Source: an uncultured Pseudomonadota bacterium
GTDB taxonomy: Bacteria; Pseudomonadota; Gammaproteobacteria; Steroidobacterales; Steroidobacteraceae
DNA length: 64,000 nt
Direction of reading: 5' to 3'
Assembly (NCBI GenBank): GCA_903884105.1
Contig: CAISDJ010000029.1
Coordinates: 32,171 to 96,170 of the forward strand
Positions 1 through 10,301 of the stretch are shown one piece after another. The notes beneath the pieces are model-generated. The model was not told the origin of the DNA. It saw only the letters and a list, made by a program, of their open reading frames with translations, and did not search any database. Made by a program: the position numbers and the translations under genes. How positions within the stretch are numbered: the stretch's first letter is position 1; each line of letters starts with the position of its first letter.

Positions 1-423
1 CTGGATAAAGAGATCACGGAAATTCTGGGCCTCGAACAACAGAAGCAGGGGCTTTTGGCGCGCATGCAGGTGATCGAGCAGCTGCAACGCAGTCGCCCTG
101 AGGTCGTACACCTATTCGACCAGCTCGCACGCACAGTGCCCGATGGCGTCTATCTGACGGCCGTTAAGCAGACAGGCAAGCGCGTACAACTGAACGGGAT
201 GGCCCAGTCAAGCACCCGCGTGTCCTCCTACATGCGCAACATAGACGCATCCGAGTGGATGGCGGATCCCGCGCTTGAAGTGGTTGAGACGAAGGGCGCA
301 TCGACCGCCGGCGCACAATTCACGCTCTACGCCAACCAGGAAGGTATCTTCCAGGAAGAGCCGCCGCCCGAATCAAAGGCTGCAGCCAAGCGTACCGCTA
401 CCCGCAAGGGAGCAACCAAATGA
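1..423 (+). CDS. pilN: Type IV pilus inner-membrane protein PilN (3' part)
   Basis: PilN is a bitopic inner-membrane protein that binds PilM on the cytoplasmic side and pairs with PilO to form the pilus alignment complex. The frame is open from base 1, so the start and membrane segment lie before the window; about 140 residues are visible. They begin with a Gln/Glu/Arg-rich helical stretch and continue into the periplasmic assembly domain with the family pattern VPDGVYLTAV. The tail is Lys/Ala-rich. The stop overlaps the pilO start (ATGA, 420-423), as expected for a coupled pilMNOPQ operon. Confidence 0.93.
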   Translation: MDKEITEILGLEQQKQGLLARMQVIEQLQRSRPEVVHLFDQLARTVPDGVYLTAVKQTGKRVQLNGMAQSSTRVSSYMRNIDASEWMADPALEVVETKGASTAGAQFTLYANQEGIFQEEPPPESKAAAKRTATRKGATK

Positions 424-1076
424 ACAGGCTTCTCGAGCAGCTGCGGAGCCTCGACCCGAATGATCCCGGTCGCTGGCCTCTGGTTTTCCGGATTGGAGCC
501 ATTGCGGCCATCTTGATCGTCGCCACTGCTTTCGGCGTCTACATGTTTGCCTGGAAACCACAGAACCCTCTGCTGCAGCAGGCTCAAGCCGAGGAAGCCA
601 CGTTGTTTACGACGCTTGAGGGCAAGGCCCGCAAGGCCGCAAACCTCGACGCGTACAAGGTTCAACTTGCAGAAATGGAGCGGTCTTTCGGGGCGATGCT
701 GCGGCAGCTACCCAATCGCACCGAAGTTCCGAACCTGCTTGTCGATATTTCGCAGACCGGCTTGTCGGCAGGATTGGAAGAGAAACTCTTCCAGCCCTCA
801 AGCGAAGTCAAGCGCGACTTCTACGCCGAGTTCCCGATCAAGATCCGCTTGACGGGCAACTTCCATGCCGTGGGAAGCTTCGTCAGCGGGATCGCGGCGC
901 TGCCGCGAATCGTTACATTGCATGACATCCAGATCCAACCTGCTTCGAAAACCTCCGGTGACCAGTTGCAGATCGATGTGGTTGCCAAGACCTATCGCTA
1001 TCTCGACGACGAAGAGCAGGCACCCGTGGAAAAGCAGCCGGCGCCGAAGAAGAAAGCAGGCGCGGCCAGGAGCTGA
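420..1076 (+). CDS. pilO: Type IV pilus inner-membrane protein PilO
   Basis: PilO (218 aa) is the partner of PilN in the inner-membrane alignment subcomplex that links PilM to PilP/PilQ. It shows the family layout: a short cytoplasmic N-terminus, one transmembrane helix at about residues 22-45, a coiled coil (about 50-100) and a periplasmic ferredoxin-like domain. The pattern AEFPIKIRLTGNFHAVGSF is typical of the family. Its start overlaps the pilN stop, and pilP starts 3 bp after its stop, so it lies inside the pil operon. The C-terminus is Lys/Pro-rich. Confidence 0.95.
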   Translation: MNRLLEQLRSLDPNDPGRWPLVFRIGAIAAILIVATAFGVYMFAWKPQNPLLQQAQAEEATLFTTLEGKARKAANLDAYKVQLAEMERSFGAMLRQLPNRTEVPNLLVDISQTGLSAGLEEKLFQPSSEVKRDFYAEFPIKIRLTGNFHAVGSFVSGIAALPRIVTLHDIQIQPASKTSGDQLQIDVVAKTYRYLDDEEQAPVEKQPAPKKKAGAARS

Positions 1077-1079
1077 TGG

Positions 1080-1643
1080 ATGACTCCCCAACTGAAATTC
1101 ACAAGTGCCGTACCGCGGTCCCTGCGGCAACGTCTGCGTAGCGCGAGTGTTGCAGTCTTCATGACCGCAGTTGCCGCGCTCGTTGCAGGCTGTTCTGATG
1201 ACATGTCGGGGCTGAATCAAAAGATCGCCGAGATCAAGGCCAAGCCCGGTGAGAGAATTGAACCGCTCCCCGAGATAAAGCCCTACGAAGCATTCGTGTA
1301 CTCGGCATCGACGCTGCGTTCTCCCTTCACGCCGAGTGCGCCGGTGCAGGCTGACCTGCCCAATTCCATTCGACCCGACTCCAAGCGTTCTCGCGAGTTC
1401 CTTGAGCAGTTCCCGCTCGACACGCTGCGAATGGTTGGCACGCTCCGGCTGCAAGGGCGGAATTTCGGGCTAGTCCAGGGAAAGGACGGTCTCGTTCATC
1501 GCATCCTGCCGGGTAACTATCTTGGCCAGAACGAAGGCCGCGTCCAGTCCGTCAATGAATCGAAAGTATCGCTGATTGAGATCATTCCGGATGGTCTCGG
1601 CGGCTACATCGAGCGTCCTGCGGCGCTTGCGCTCAGCGAATGA
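1080..1643 (+). CDS. pilP: Type IV pilus lipoprotein PilP
   Basis: PilP (187 aa) is an inner-membrane lipoprotein that connects the PilN/PilO dimer to the secretin PilQ. A signal sequence ends in the lipobox VAGC (Cys at about residue 38). It is followed by an extended linker and the C-terminal beta domain with FPLDTLRMVGTL and HRILPGNYLGQNEGRV, both typical of PilP. The ATG at 1080 is used because it keeps the lipoprotein signal; an out-of-frame ATG at 1076 overlaps the pilO stop. The gene runs into pilQ. Confidence 0.95.
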   Translation: MTPQLKFTSAVPRSLRQRLRSASVAVFMTAVAALVAGCSDDMSGLNQKIAEIKAKPGERIEPLPEIKPYEAFVYSASTLRSPFTPSAPVQADLPNSIRPDSKRSREFLEQFPLDTLRMVGTLRLQGRNFGLVQGKDGLVHRILPGNYLGQNEGRVQSVNESKVSLIEIIPDGLGGYIERPAALALSE

Positions 1644-1666
1644 TGCCTTCCAAGGGAGTAACCAGA

Positions 1667-3868
1667 ATGTCTTCCTCATCCAACTCCACGCTCCATACTG
1701 ATGTTCGCGTGGAATCTTCGAACCGCCGCGGCAAGAAACCCGCGCTGCGGCTCCTGGCTGCTTCTGCGCTAATCTGGATGGCCAGCCTCGCGATTTCGGG
1801 CCCGGCGGCTGCACAGGCAAATCGACTCGAGCGCGTGGACGCAAGCAGCTTGCCCGGCGACCAGGTTGAAGTGCGACTGCAGCTGAGTGATCCGGCAACC
1901 CAGCCGTTGGCATTCACCGTCGACAATCCGGCTCGTATCTCTTTCGATTTGCCCGGTACCTCGATCGCCATGGCATCGCGCCGCGTGGACGTCAAGAAGG
2001 GCGTCCTTGACACCATCAATACCGCCGAAGCGAACGGCCGCACCCGAGTCGTGATGAATGTCGATCGCTTGGTGCCCTATGAAGCCCGCGTTGACGGCAA
2101 CACGATCATCGTAACTTTGGCGGCAGCCCCCGCAGCACGCGTCGAGCCCTCCTCGTCCCCGGCGCTGTCTCAGGCCGCCGGAAGAACGACCAATGCGGGT
2201 AGTCGCAGCGTCACCAAAGTTGACTTCCGCCGTGGGACCGAAGGTTCCGGTCGCGTGGTTGTCGAGCTGACGGATCCTCGTGCAAACGTCGATCTCCGGC
2301 AGGAAGGGGGACGGATTGTCGTGAATTTCAACGGCGCAGCCATCGCGGACTCGCTCTTGCGCCGGTTGGATGTGGTCGATTTTGCGACACCGGTGAGTTC
2401 GATCGACACGCTTCGTGTCGGTGACGGAACAAGGATTGTGATCGCCGCAACAGGTGACTACGAACAGATTGCCTATCAAACCGATAACTTCTACACCATC
2501 GAAGTCAAGCCGGTTACCAAGTTGCCGCCTGGCCTCGAGCTGCAGAAGGAATACAAAGGCGAGCGACTGACGCTCAACTTCCAGGACATCGAAACGCGGG
2601 CGGTACTGCAGCTTCTTGCAGATACGAGCGGCCAGAACATGGTCATCAGCGATACGGTTCGCGGCAACGTAACTCTGCGGTTGCAGAACGTTCCATGGGA
2701 CCAGGCGCTCGATATCGTGATGAGGACCAAGGGCCTCGATATGCGCCAGGAGGGCAATGTCATTCTGGTGGCGCCGGCTGCTGAAATTGCATCCCGGGAA
2801 AAGGAACTGCTGGCGGCACGCAAAGAGGTGCTTGAGCTATCCCCGCTGCGAAGCGAGTATTTGCAGGTGAACTACGCAAAGGCAGTCGACCTGGCTGCGC
2901 TCATCAAGAAGGGCGCGGAGAATTCACTCCTGTCGGAACGGGGCAGCGTTGCGATCGACGACCGAACCAACACATTGCTGCTGCAGGACACTGCCGAGCG
3001 CCTCGCGGACATCCGCAGATTGGTGACGACACTGGATATTCCCGTCAGGCAAGTGCTGATCGAGGCCCGCATCGTGATTGTCAGCGACGATTTCAGCCGG
3101 CAGCTTGGAGTGCGCTTTGGTAGCACCGTTGCCTTCGATCACGGCGGCAGTGACGGTGGCGGTATCGTTGGTGGAAACAACTTTGTCAAAGAAAGCGATG
3201 ACTTTATCCTGTCGCGAGCAACTCCGGATGCGCGCGGTACGCCTGGCTTTGCGCAAGGCGATCCTACGGACCGATACATGGTCAATCTTCCGGTCGCAAA
3301 TCCGGCAGGGCGCCTTGCCTTGACACTGCTCGACTCCGACTACCTGCTTGATCTTGAGTTGTCTGCCGCGCAGGCCGAAGGCAGGGGCGAGATCATCTCG
3401 TCGCCGCGAGTCATTACTGCCAACCAGAAGGAAGCCAGCATCGAGCAGGGTACTGAAATCCCCTACCAGCAGTCTTCCTCGAGCGGCGCCACGACCACGC
3501 AGTTCAAGAAGGCAGTTCTCAGTCTCAAGGTGACGCCGCTGATCACTCCGGATAATCGCGTCATCCTGGACCTGATTGTCAGCAAGGACAGCGTTGGCCA
3601 GCTGGTTTCGAGCGCCACGGGCGGCTTTGTCCCGAGCATCGACAAGCGCGAAATCACCACCCGGGTCATGGTCAACGACGGTCAGACCGTAGTGCTTGGT
3701 GGCATCCTGGAAACCGAGCGTCGTGACGCTGATCGGAAGGTGCCGTTCCTGGGTGACGTCCCGGTCCTCGGTCGACTATTCAAGACGACGACAACGACCA
3801 ACAACAAGGACGAACTCCTGATCTTCGTGACTCCGAAGATCCTGCGTGAAGGGTCGAACGTGTTCTGA
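1667..3868 (+). CDS. pilQ: Type IV pilus secretin PilQ
   Basis: PilQ (733 aa from this start) forms the outer-membrane ring through which the pilus passes. A long signal region ends near PAAAQ (about residue 50). It is followed by two AMIN domains (about 55-150 and 185-280) that bind peptidoglycan, the secretin N0/N1 domains (about 300-460) and the secretin channel domain (about 530-730) with VPFLGDVPVLGRLFK near the end. I chose ATG 1667 because AGGGAG at 1653-1658 is well spaced; ATG 1640, overlapping the pilP stop, would add nine residues. A hairpin terminator follows. Confidence 0.95.
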   Translation: MSSSSNSTLHTDVRVESSNRRGKKPALRLLAASALIWMASLAISGPAAAQANRLERVDASSLPGDQVEVRLQLSDPATQPLAFTVDNPARISFDLPGTSIAMASRRVDVKKGVLDTINTAEANGRTRVVMNVDRLVPYEARVDGNTIIVTLAAAPAARVEPSSSPALSQAAGRTTNAGSRSVTKVDFRRGTEGSGRVVVELTDPRANVDLRQEGGRIVVNFNGAAIADSLLRRLDVVDFATPVSSIDTLRVGDGTRIVIAATGDYEQIAYQTDNFYTIEVKPVTKLPPGLELQKEYKGERLTLNFQDIETRAVLQLLADTSGQNMVISDTVRGNVTLRLQNVPWDQALDIVMRTKGLDMRQEGNVILVAPAAEIASREKELLAARKEVLELSPLRSEYLQVNYAKAVDLAALIKKGAENSLLSERGSVAIDDRTNTLLLQDTAERLADIRRLVTTLDIPVRQVLIEARIVIVSDDFSRQLGVRFGSTVAFDHGGSDGGGIVGGNNFVKESDDFILSRATPDARGTPGFAQGDPTDRYMVNLPVANPAGRLALTLLDSDYLLDLELSAAQAEGRGEIISSPRVITANQKEASIEQGTEIPYQQSSSSGATTTQFKKAVLSLKVTPLITPDNRVILDLIVSKDSVGQLVSSATGGFVPSIDKREITTRVMVNDGQTVVLGGILETERRDADRKVPFLGDVPVLGRLFKTTTTTNNKDELLIFVTPKILREGSNVF

Positions 3869-3915
3869 ACCGATTGGTTCTGGGTCCTGACAGGATCCGA
3901 ATTAGGTGTGACAAT

Positions 3916-3949
3916 ACACGGCCGCAGCAATGCGGCCGTGTTCATTTTT
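3916..3949 (+). terminator. Rho-independent terminator after pilQ, abutting aroK
   Basis: A perfect 10-bp stem, ACACGGCCGC (3916-3925) paired with GCGGCCGTGT (3932-3941), has a 6-base loop and is followed by TCATTTTT (3942-3949). This is the only clear intrinsic terminator in the window. It ends directly before the aroK ATG at 3950, so it could close the pil operon or attenuate read-through into aroK. Confidence 0.8.
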
Positions 3950-4483
3950 ATGATCGGAAAAAGCAGCATCTTCCTTATTGGTCCCATGGGTTCGGGCAAG
4001 ACCGCGGTCGGCAAGCAGCTGGCCCGGATGCTCGACCTTGATTTCATCGACAGCGACGTCGAGATCGAGGCTCGTACGGGGGTCGATATTCCACTGATCT
4101 TCGAGAAGGAGGGCGAAGCCGGATTCCGCGATCGGGAGCGGGAGGCGATTGAGTCCCTGACGGCCCGGGAGGGAATCGTCCTCGCCACAGGGGGAGGTGC
4201 CGTTCTCAACTCCGCCAATCGAGAGAACCTCTCGCAGAGAGGCTGCGTGATCTACCTGCAGACCTCCGTGGACCAACAACTGGAACGCACGCGGCATGGG
4301 CGCCAGCGACCACTGCTCTACACGGCCGACCCAAAAGCCAAGCTCCGCGAGCTCATGGCGGAAAGGTTGCCACTGTATGAGGTCACGGCGGACCTGATCG
4401 TGAGCACAGATGGCAGGCGAGTCCAGGCCGTCGCCGACGAGATCGCCCACCTGCTTGCCGATCCCAAAGATGCTTCACCCTGA
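3950..4483 (+). CDS. aroK: Shikimate kinase
   Basis: Shikimate kinase (EC 2.7.1.71) phosphorylates shikimate at the 3-hydroxyl in chorismate synthesis. The 177-residue product has the P-loop GPMGSGKT at residues 11-18, the substrate-binding DSD ([10 protein letters not shown]), the FRDRE loop and the ATGGGAV motif, and length is normal. ATG 3950 aligns with known family N-termini; an upstream in-frame GTG at 3908 would translate through the terminator stem and is rejected. No Shine-Dalgarno is visible because the hairpin and T-run occupy that space. aroB follows after 7 bp. Confidence 0.93.
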   Translation: MIGKSSIFLIGPMGSGKTAVGKQLARMLDLDFIDSDVEIEARTGVDIPLIFEKEGEAGFRDREREAIESLTAREGIVLATGGGAVLNSANRENLSQRGCVIYLQTSVDQQLERTRHGRQRPLLYTADPKAKLRELMAERLPLYEVTADLIVSTDGRRVQAVADEIAHLLADPKDASP

Positions 4484-4490
4484 GTCTCCT

Positions 4491-5567
4491 ATGGACCAAC
4501 TGCATATTTCCCTGGGCGAACGGAGCTACCCGATCATCATCGGCGCGGGCCTGCTGTCAGAAGCTGATGTAGTGAGCTCGCACGTCGAAGCCCGGGACCT
4601 GCTGATCGTCACCAACGAACGAGTGGCGCCGCTGTACCTCGATCGTTTGCGATTATCGCTGCAAGGGAAGCGCACGGCGGTCGTTATCCTGCCCGACGGC
4701 GAGGCATACAAGACCCTCGAGACGGTCAGCAAGGTTTTCGATGCCCTGACGGCCGAGCGGATGAACCGGGACGCCGCCATCGTCGCACTGGGCGGCGGCG
4801 TCGTCGGCGACATCGCAGGATTCGCCGCGGCCTGCTACCAGCGTGGCATCGACTATATCCAGGTGCCGACCACGCTGTTGGCGCAGGTGGACTCCTCCGT
4901 CGGCGGCAAGACCGGCGTCAATCACCCTGCGGGCAAGAACCTGATCGGTGCATTCCATCAGCCGCGCTGTGTTCTTGCCGATCCAGAGACGCTGCAGACG
5001 CTCCCCGAACGTGAGTATCGCTCCGGTCTGGCCGAGGTCGTCAAATACGGGCTGATCCGGGATCCTGAATTCTTTTCGTGGCTGGAAGGCCATCCCGAAA
5101 AGCTGCTTTCACGCGAATCCGCTGCCTTGTCTCATGCAATTAGGCGCTCCTGCGAGCTCAAGGCGGAGATTGTCGGCATCGACGAGCGCGAGCATGGTCT
5201 CCGAGCCATTCTCAACCTGGGACATACATTCGGCCACGCGATTGAAACGGCAACGGGCTACGGTGCATGGCTGCACGGTGAGGCCGTGTCGGCCGGAATG
5301 GTGCTCGCCGCTGACCTGTCGATGAGGCTCGGGTGGTTGAGCGGCGTTGACCACAAGCGGACGGTGGCGCTCCTGCAGCGCCTGGAGCTTCCGGTGGCTG
5401 CGCCCAAGATCGGGGCTGCCCGGGCGCTCGGGCTAATGGGCATGGACAAGAAGGTGCTGGCTGGCAAGCTGCGGCTGGTTCTGATGAAATCGATGGGGGA
5501 CGCCATCGTGACCAGTGACTTCCCGCTGTCCGCCCTTACCGAGACGCTCGAGCAGGGGTTCTCATGA
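4491..5567 (+). CDS. aroB: 3-dehydroquinate synthase
   Basis: AroB (EC 4.2.3.4, 358 aa) converts DAHP to 3-dehydroquinate, the second step of the shikimate pathway, using NAD and a divalent metal. Seen are the dinucleotide region [11 protein letters not shown], the [11 protein letters not shown] motif, the substrate loop [17 protein letters not shown], and metal ligands in [10 protein letters not shown] and [11 protein letters not shown]. The start is the ATG aligned with the family N-terminus; an upstream extension overlapping aroK is not supported. It is clearly co-transcribed with aroK. Confidence 0.96.
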   Translation: MDQLHISLGERSYPIIIGAGLLSEADVVSSHVEARDLLIVTNERVAPLYLDRLRLSLQGKRTAVVILPDGEAYKTLETVSKVFDALTAERMNRDAAIVALGGGVVGDIAGFAAACYQRGIDYIQVPTTLLAQVDSSVGGKTGVNHPAGKNLIGAFHQPRCVLADPETLQTLPEREYRSGLAEVVKYGLIRDPEFFSWLEGHPEKLLSRESAALSHAIRRSCELKAEIVGIDEREHGLRAILNLGHTFGHAIETATGYGAWLHGEAVSAGMVLAADLSMRLGWLSGVDHKRTVALLQRLELPVAAPKIGAARALGLMGMDKKVLAGKLRLVLMKSMGDAIVTSDFPLSALTETLEQGFS

Positions 5568-5586
5568 TGTGCCAACCTCAAGAGCA

Positions 5587-6750
5587 ATGAACCAGCCGAC
5601 CACCTCGCTTGCGGCCTACGCCGCCCAGGACGACCGCACCAGGGGGCGCCACTACTTGGAGCCCTCTCCGGGCTATCGTACTGAATTTCAGCGCGATCGC
5701 GATCGCATTGTCCATTCCACGGCCTTCCGTCGCCTCGTGTACAAGACGCAGGTCTTCGTCAATCACGAGGGCGACCTGTACCGGACTCGTCTGACGCACT
5801 CCGTCGAGGTCGCGCAAATCGCTCGGACCATTGCCCGCGCAATGAATCTCAACGAAACACTGACCGAGGCCATCTGCCTGGCCCATGACCTTGGGCACAC
5901 CCCATTCGGACATGCGGGGCAGGATGCGCTCAATGAATGCATGCGGGAATACGGCGGCTTCGAGCACAACCTGCAGTCGCTCCGGGTCGTCGAGGAGCTA
6001 GAGGAGCGCTACGCGGAATTTCCCGGGCTTAACCTGACGTTCGAAGTTCGCGAAGGCATCCTGAAACATTGTTCCCTGAAGAATGCCGCCAAGCTGGGTG
6101 AGCTCGGTGAACGCTTCATCAAGCGCCAGCATCCTTCCCTCGAGGCCCAGCTTGCCAACGTGGCGGACGAGATTGCCTACAACAACCACGACCTTGACGA
6201 CGGTCTGCGCGCCGGGCTGCTCACCCTAGAGGAGCTGGCGGAGGTGACGATCTTCCGTCGGCACTATGACTCCGTCCTCAAGCGTTATCCGGGCCTCTCG
6301 GGCAGGCGGCTGATCCACGAGACCGTCCGCCGGATGATCAATGAAGTCGTCACCGATTTGATCGATACCACTTCGGCAGCCATCGCGGTAGCCGAACCTG
6401 CCGACATCGAGGCGGTCCGCAGGTTGCCGGCGATGCTGGTTGGGTTCGGTTCCACCGTCGCAGCCGAGCACCTCGAACTCAAACAATTCCTGCGCAAGAA
6501 CCTGTATCGCCATTACCGCGTGCTGCGCATGACGACCAAGGCGCACAAAGTCGTCCAGGCGCTGTTTTCCGCGTTCATGGACAAGCCGGAACTCATGCCA
6601 CCCGAGCACTGGGTGCATGCCCAGAGGCTGCAGGGAGAAGCAGGCGATGCCGGCCGGGCTCGCGCCGTGGCAGACTACATCGCCGGCATGACCGATCGCT
6701 TTGCAATCCTCGAATACGACCGACTCTTTGATCCCAGCGAACGCACATGA
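5587..6750 (+). CDS. dgt: dGTPase-like HD-domain dNTP triphosphohydrolase
   Basis: This 387-residue protein belongs to the deoxyguanosinetriphosphate triphosphohydrolase family, which hydrolyses dNTPs to deoxynucleoside and triphosphate. The HD metal site is complete: His in [10 protein letters not shown], the pair in [15 protein letters not shown], and a later Asp in [17 protein letters not shown]. The N-terminal [20 protein letters not shown] is characteristic. The length fits the short, Dgt-like type rather than the 505-residue E. coli enzyme. The stop overlaps the pyrF start (ATGA), so nucleotide and aromatic genes form one transcription unit here. Confidence 0.9.
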   Translation: MNQPTTSLAAYAAQDDRTRGRHYLEPSPGYRTEFQRDRDRIVHSTAFRRLVYKTQVFVNHEGDLYRTRLTHSVEVAQIARTIARAMNLNETLTEAICLAHDLGHTPFGHAGQDALNECMREYGGFEHNLQSLRVVEELEERYAEFPGLNLTFEVREGILKHCSLKNAAKLGELGERFIKRQHPSLEAQLANVADEIAYNNHDLDDGLRAGLLTLEELAEVTIFRRHYDSVLKRYPGLSGRRLIHETVRRMINEVVTDLIDTTSAAIAVAEPADIEAVRRLPAMLVGFGSTVAAEHLELKQFLRKNLYRHYRVLRMTTKAHKVVQALFSAFMDKPELMPPEHWVHAQRLQGEAGDAGRARAVADYIAGMTDRFAILEYDRLFDPSERT

Positions 6751-7463
6751 CTTCAACCAAGAACATTCCCGTCCGCGACCGTCTCATTTTCGCCATGGAT
6801 GTGCCGGACACGGACAGCGCGCGGCGACTGGTTACCGAGCTCGGCGATTCGGTCCAGTTTTACAAGCTCGGACTTGAGCTGTTCATGGCCGGCGGCTACT
6901 TCGAGCTGCTCGACTGGATGGTCGGCCAGAACAAGAAGGTCTTCGTCGATCTGAAATTCTTCGACGTCCCCGCTACCGTGGCCGCTGCCGTCAAGCGCCT
7001 GCGCAACCGCGGCGTTACCTTTGCCACGGTTCACGGCAATCAGTCGATCATGCAGGCGGCGGCCGAGGTTAAAGGAGACGTCAAGATCCTGGCCGTGACA
7101 GTGCTCACCAGCCTTGATCGAGGCGACCTCGACGATCTCGGCTTCAAGTGCGACGTAGAAGATCTGGTTCTCTCTCGCGCACGTCGTGCCCTCGAAGCCG
7201 GTTGCGATGGGGTCATTTCTTCGGGCCTCGAGGCCGAAAAGCTCAGGCAATACATCGACCAACGGCTACTTGTCATCACTCCCGGAATCCGCCCGGTCGA
7301 CAATCGCCCGAGCGACGACCAGAAGCGCGTGGTCAGTGTCGAGCAGGCGTTCAGGAGTGGCGCGGACTACATCGTAGTCGGGCGTCCGATCCGCGATGCG
7401 GCCGACCCCAAAGCCGCTGCGGAGGCAATCCAGGCCACCATCGCCGGCCTCTTCGCAGGCTGA
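6747..7463 (+). CDS. pyrF: Orotidine 5'-phosphate decarboxylase
   Basis: PyrF (EC 4.1.1.23, 238 aa) decarboxylates OMP to UMP, the last step of de novo pyrimidine synthesis. It has the phosphate-site start IFAMDVPD, the catalytic Lys/Asp motif [11 protein letters not shown], and the C-terminal phosphate loop TPGIRP followed by [13 protein letters not shown]. It begins within the stop of the dgt-like gene and ends 5 bp before hemE, so the four genes aroB-dgt-pyrF-hemE look like one transcript. Confidence 0.96.
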   Translation: MTSTKNIPVRDRLIFAMDVPDTDSARRLVTELGDSVQFYKLGLELFMAGGYFELLDWMVGQNKKVFVDLKFFDVPATVAAAVKRLRNRGVTFATVHGNQSIMQAAAEVKGDVKILAVTVLTSLDRGDLDDLGFKCDVEDLVLSRARRALEAGCDGVISSGLEAEKLRQYIDQRLLVITPGIRPVDNRPSDDQKRVVSVEQAFRSGADYIVVGRPIRDAADPKAAAEAIQATIAGLFAG

Positions 7464-7468
7464 GCAAC

Positions 7469-8536
7469 ATGCCGACCGAGCTCAAGAACGATGTCTTTCT
7501 GCGTGCACTGCTGCGTCAGCCCGTCGATCGCACGCCCGTCTGGATGATGCGCCAGGCCGGGCGCTATCTCCCTGAGTACCGTGCAGCCCGCGCGCAGGCT
7601 GGCAGCTTCCTCAAGCTGTGCATGACCCCGGATCTGGCCTGCGAAGTGACGCTGCAACCGCTGCGCCGCTATCCGCTCGATGCGGCAATCCTGTTTTCCG
7701 ACATCTTGACGATTCCGCATGCGATGGGTCTCGGCCTCGAATTCGAGACGGGTGAGGGTCCGCGTATCCGCAAGCCCGTGCGCTCAGCCGCGGATGCCAA
7801 GGCGCTCGGTGTGCCGGATCCGTCAACGGATCTGCGCTACGTTGTCGATGCGGTGAGCCTGATCAGGCGCGAGCTTGGCGGCAAAGTACCGCTGATCGGC
7901 TTTGCCGGCAGCCCCTGGACCGTAGCGACTTATGTTGTCGAGGGCGGCAGCAGCAAGCAGTTCGACATCATCAAGGCGATGATGTATGAAGAGCCGGCCA
8001 CGCTGCACCACGTGCTTGGCGTGCTGGCGGAGGCGACCCGCCTGTACCTCAACGCGCAGATTGAAGCCGGTGCTCAGGCCGTCATGATCTTTGATACCTG
8101 GGGCGGCATCCTGGCACCGCAGAAGTATCGTGAGTTCTCACTCGCCTACATGGTTCGCGTCATCGAAGGGCTGAAGCGAGAACACGACGGTCATCGCATT
8201 CCGGTCGTGCTGTTCACCAAGGGAGCAGGCGCGCGTCTTGTCGATCTCGCCGCGACGGACTGCGATGCGTTGGGCGTGGACTGGACGACGGATCTGGCAG
8301 AAGCGCGCACCCTGGTCGGTGACGGCAAGGCGCTGCAGGGAAATCTCGATCCTTCCGTTCTGTATGCATCCCCCGCAACAATCCGCTCGGAAGTCGACAG
8401 GGTGCTCGCGAGCTATGGCAACGGTCCCGGGCACGTCTTCAACCTCGGTCACGGCATCCATCCCGACGTGAACCCGGAGCACGCCGGTGCGATGATCGCG
8501 GCAGTGCACGAGCTGAGCCCGGCCTACCACCGCTAG
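7469..8536 (+). CDS. hemE: Uroporphyrinogen decarboxylase
   Basis: HemE (EC 4.1.1.37, 355 aa) removes four carboxyl groups from uroporphyrinogen III in haem synthesis. The N-terminal signature [18 protein letters not shown] is complete, with the conserved [29 protein letters not shown] and the closing [18 protein letters not shown] 7469 gives the standard N-terminus; the longer frame that overlaps pyrF is not supported. The gene ends 3 bp from the stop of the convergent fadD, with no obvious hairpin between them. Confidence 0.96.
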   Translation: MPTELKNDVFLRALLRQPVDRTPVWMMRQAGRYLPEYRAARAQAGSFLKLCMTPDLACEVTLQPLRRYPLDAAILFSDILTIPHAMGLGLEFETGEGPRIRKPVRSAADAKALGVPDPSTDLRYVVDAVSLIRRELGGKVPLIGFAGSPWTVATYVVEGGSSKQFDIIKAMMYEEPATLHHVLGVLAEATRLYLNAQIEAGAQAVMIFDTWGGILAPQKYREFSLAYMVRVIEGLKREHDGHRIPVVLFTKGAGARLVDLAATDCDALGVDWTTDLAEARTLVGDGKALQGNLDPSVLYASPATIRSEVDRVLASYGNGPGHVFNLGHGIHPDVNPEHAGAMIAAVHELSPAYHR

Positions 8537-8539
8537 GCG

Positions 8540-10222
8540 TCAGCTGCTGGCGCCGGCCACTTCGTCGCGGAGTGCCCGTCGCATGATCTTGCCGACGTTT
8601 GTCTTTGGCAGCTCATCGCGGAAGTACACGTGCTTCGGGATCTTGTATCCCGTGAGTTCTCCGTGACAAAACGCCACGATGTCCTCTGCCGTGAGGGCAG
8701 GGTCCTTGCGGACGATGAACACGGCCACCACTTCACCCGACTTCTCGTCAGGCTGTGAAACGGCTGCGACTTCCCGCACGCCCGGGTGCTTGGCGATCAC
8801 GTCCTCGACTTCATTCGGATACACATTGAAGCCGGACACGTTGATCATGTCCTTCTTGCGGTCCTGGATGAACACGAATCCCGCATCGTTCATGTAGCCG
8901 AGATCGCCCGTCCGGAACCAGCCGCCCGGCAGCATCACCTTGGCCGTTTCATCAGGTCGGTTCCAGTAACCCGCCATCACCTGCGGACCGCGAACGCAGA
9001 TTTCTCCGCTTGCATTGAGGCCAAGGTCCTCACCCGCATCATTCCTGATGGTGACTTCGGTCGAGGGAATCGGCAGGCCGATCGAGCCATTGAACTCATC
9101 GAGATCGAATGGATTGATGCACGCGGCGGGCGACGTTTCCGTGAGACCCCAGGCTTGCGTCAACACATTGCCCGTCACCTGCTTCCACCGCGTGGCAACC
9201 GCCTCCTGCACAGCCATGCCACCGCCCAGCGTGATTTTGAGACTCTTGAAGTCGAGGTCCGCAAAACCCGGCGTAAGCATCAAGGCATTGAACAGCGTAT
9301 TGACGCCGCTGAAGAACGTAAATCGATGCCGCCCCAGCTCTGCCACGAAGCCTGTGAAATCGCGGGGGTTGGTGATCAGGACGTTGCAGGCGCCGAGCCG
9401 CATGAAGGAGAGGCAATTCGCCGTCAGAGAAAAGATGTGATACAGCGGCAGCGACGCAATCGCGATGTCACCGCCGCCGATCGAAATCTTCGTCCCGAGC
9501 CACGCGCAAGCCTGCAGCAGGTTCGACACCATGTTGCGATGAGTGAGTACGGCTCCCTTCGCAACGCCCGTGGTTCCGCCGGTGTACTGCAGGAAAGCCG
9601 TGTCCTCATGACCGACCGTGACAGGGGTCAGTGTCTGGAACTGCCCTTCGTTCAGCACCCGATTGAAGCGAATGGCGCCGGGGATACTCCAGGTGGGCAC
9701 CTGCTTGCGGACGTAGCGCACGACGAAATTGGCGACGATCGACTTCGGAAACTCGAGCTGGTCACCGACGCTCGCAACGATGACGGTCTTGATCGACGTC
9801 TCGTGCATGACCTCCGCGAGCACATGCGCGAAGTTCTCCAGGATGACAATGGCCGTTGCACCGGAGTCGTTCAACTGGTGCGCCAGCTCGCGGTGTGTAT
9901 ACAGCGGGTTGGTATTGACGATTGCAAGGCCCGCCCGCAGTGCGCCGAAGACGGCGATGGGATACTGCAGCAGGTTCGGCATCATCAATGCGATGCGATC
10001 GCCCTTTCTGAGCCCTGCTACCTGCTGCAGCCAGCTTGCGAACTGCAGTGACAGCCGGTCGAGGTCGGCATACGAAATCGTGCGTCCCATGTTGCTGTAC
10101 GCCGGCAAGCTCGCGAAGCGCTCGCAGCTTTCGGCAAACATGGAGACGAGCGACGGGTATTCGTCCGGATTGACGTCGGCGGGCACCCCGGCGGGGTAAT
10201 GTTTCAGCCAGACTCGTTCCAC
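8540..10222 (-). CDS. fadD: Long-chain fatty acid-CoA ligase
   Basis: FadD-type AMP-forming ligase (EC 6.2.1.3, 560 aa) activates fatty acids to acyl-CoA at the inner membrane for beta-oxidation. Domain order is normal: AMP motif LQYTGGTTGVAKGAVLTH (about residues 208-225), the linker GWFRTGDLGYM, the FACS motif IQDRKKDMINVSGFNVYP, and the C-terminal lysine motif PKTNVGKIMRR. It lies 79 bp downstream of tesA on the same strand. A thioesterase and ligase pair would interconvert free acids and acyl-CoA. Confidence 0.95.
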   Translation of the reverse strand: MERVWLKHYPAGVPADVNPDEYPSLVSMFAESCERFASLPAYSNMGRTISYADLDRLSLQFASWLQQVAGLRKGDRIALMMPNLLQYPIAVFGALRAGLAIVNTNPLYTHRELAHQLNDSGATAIVILENFAHVLAEVMHETSIKTVIVASVGDQLEFPKSIVANFVVRYVRKQVPTWSIPGAIRFNRVLNEGQFQTLTPVTVGHEDTAFLQYTGGTTGVAKGAVLTHRNMVSNLLQACAWLGTKISIGGGDIAIASLPLYHIFSLTANCLSFMRLGACNVLITNPRDFTGFVAELGRHRFTFFSGVNTLFNALMLTPGFADLDFKSLKITLGGGMAVQEAVATRWKQVTGNVLTQAWGLTETSPAACINPFDLDEFNGSIGLPIPSTEVTIRNDAGEDLGLNASGEICVRGPQVMAGYWNRPDETAKVMLPGGWFRTGDLGYMNDAGFVFIQDRKKDMINVSGFNVYPNEVEDVIAKHPGVREVAAVSQPDEKSGEVVAVFIVRKDPALTAEDIVAFCHGELTGYKIPKHVYFRDELPKTNVGKIMRRALRDEVAGASS

Positions 10223-10301
10223 CTGTCATCCCCCCCGCAACGCTTCTTATCGTAAAGAGGCTCCATTCAGCCGCTTTGCGCACCGCAATTCACGGCCCCG
10301 A

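Noticed and set aside
3908..3949. Upstream GTG start for aroK
   Set aside because: It would translate through the terminator stem, and the family N-terminus begins at 3950.
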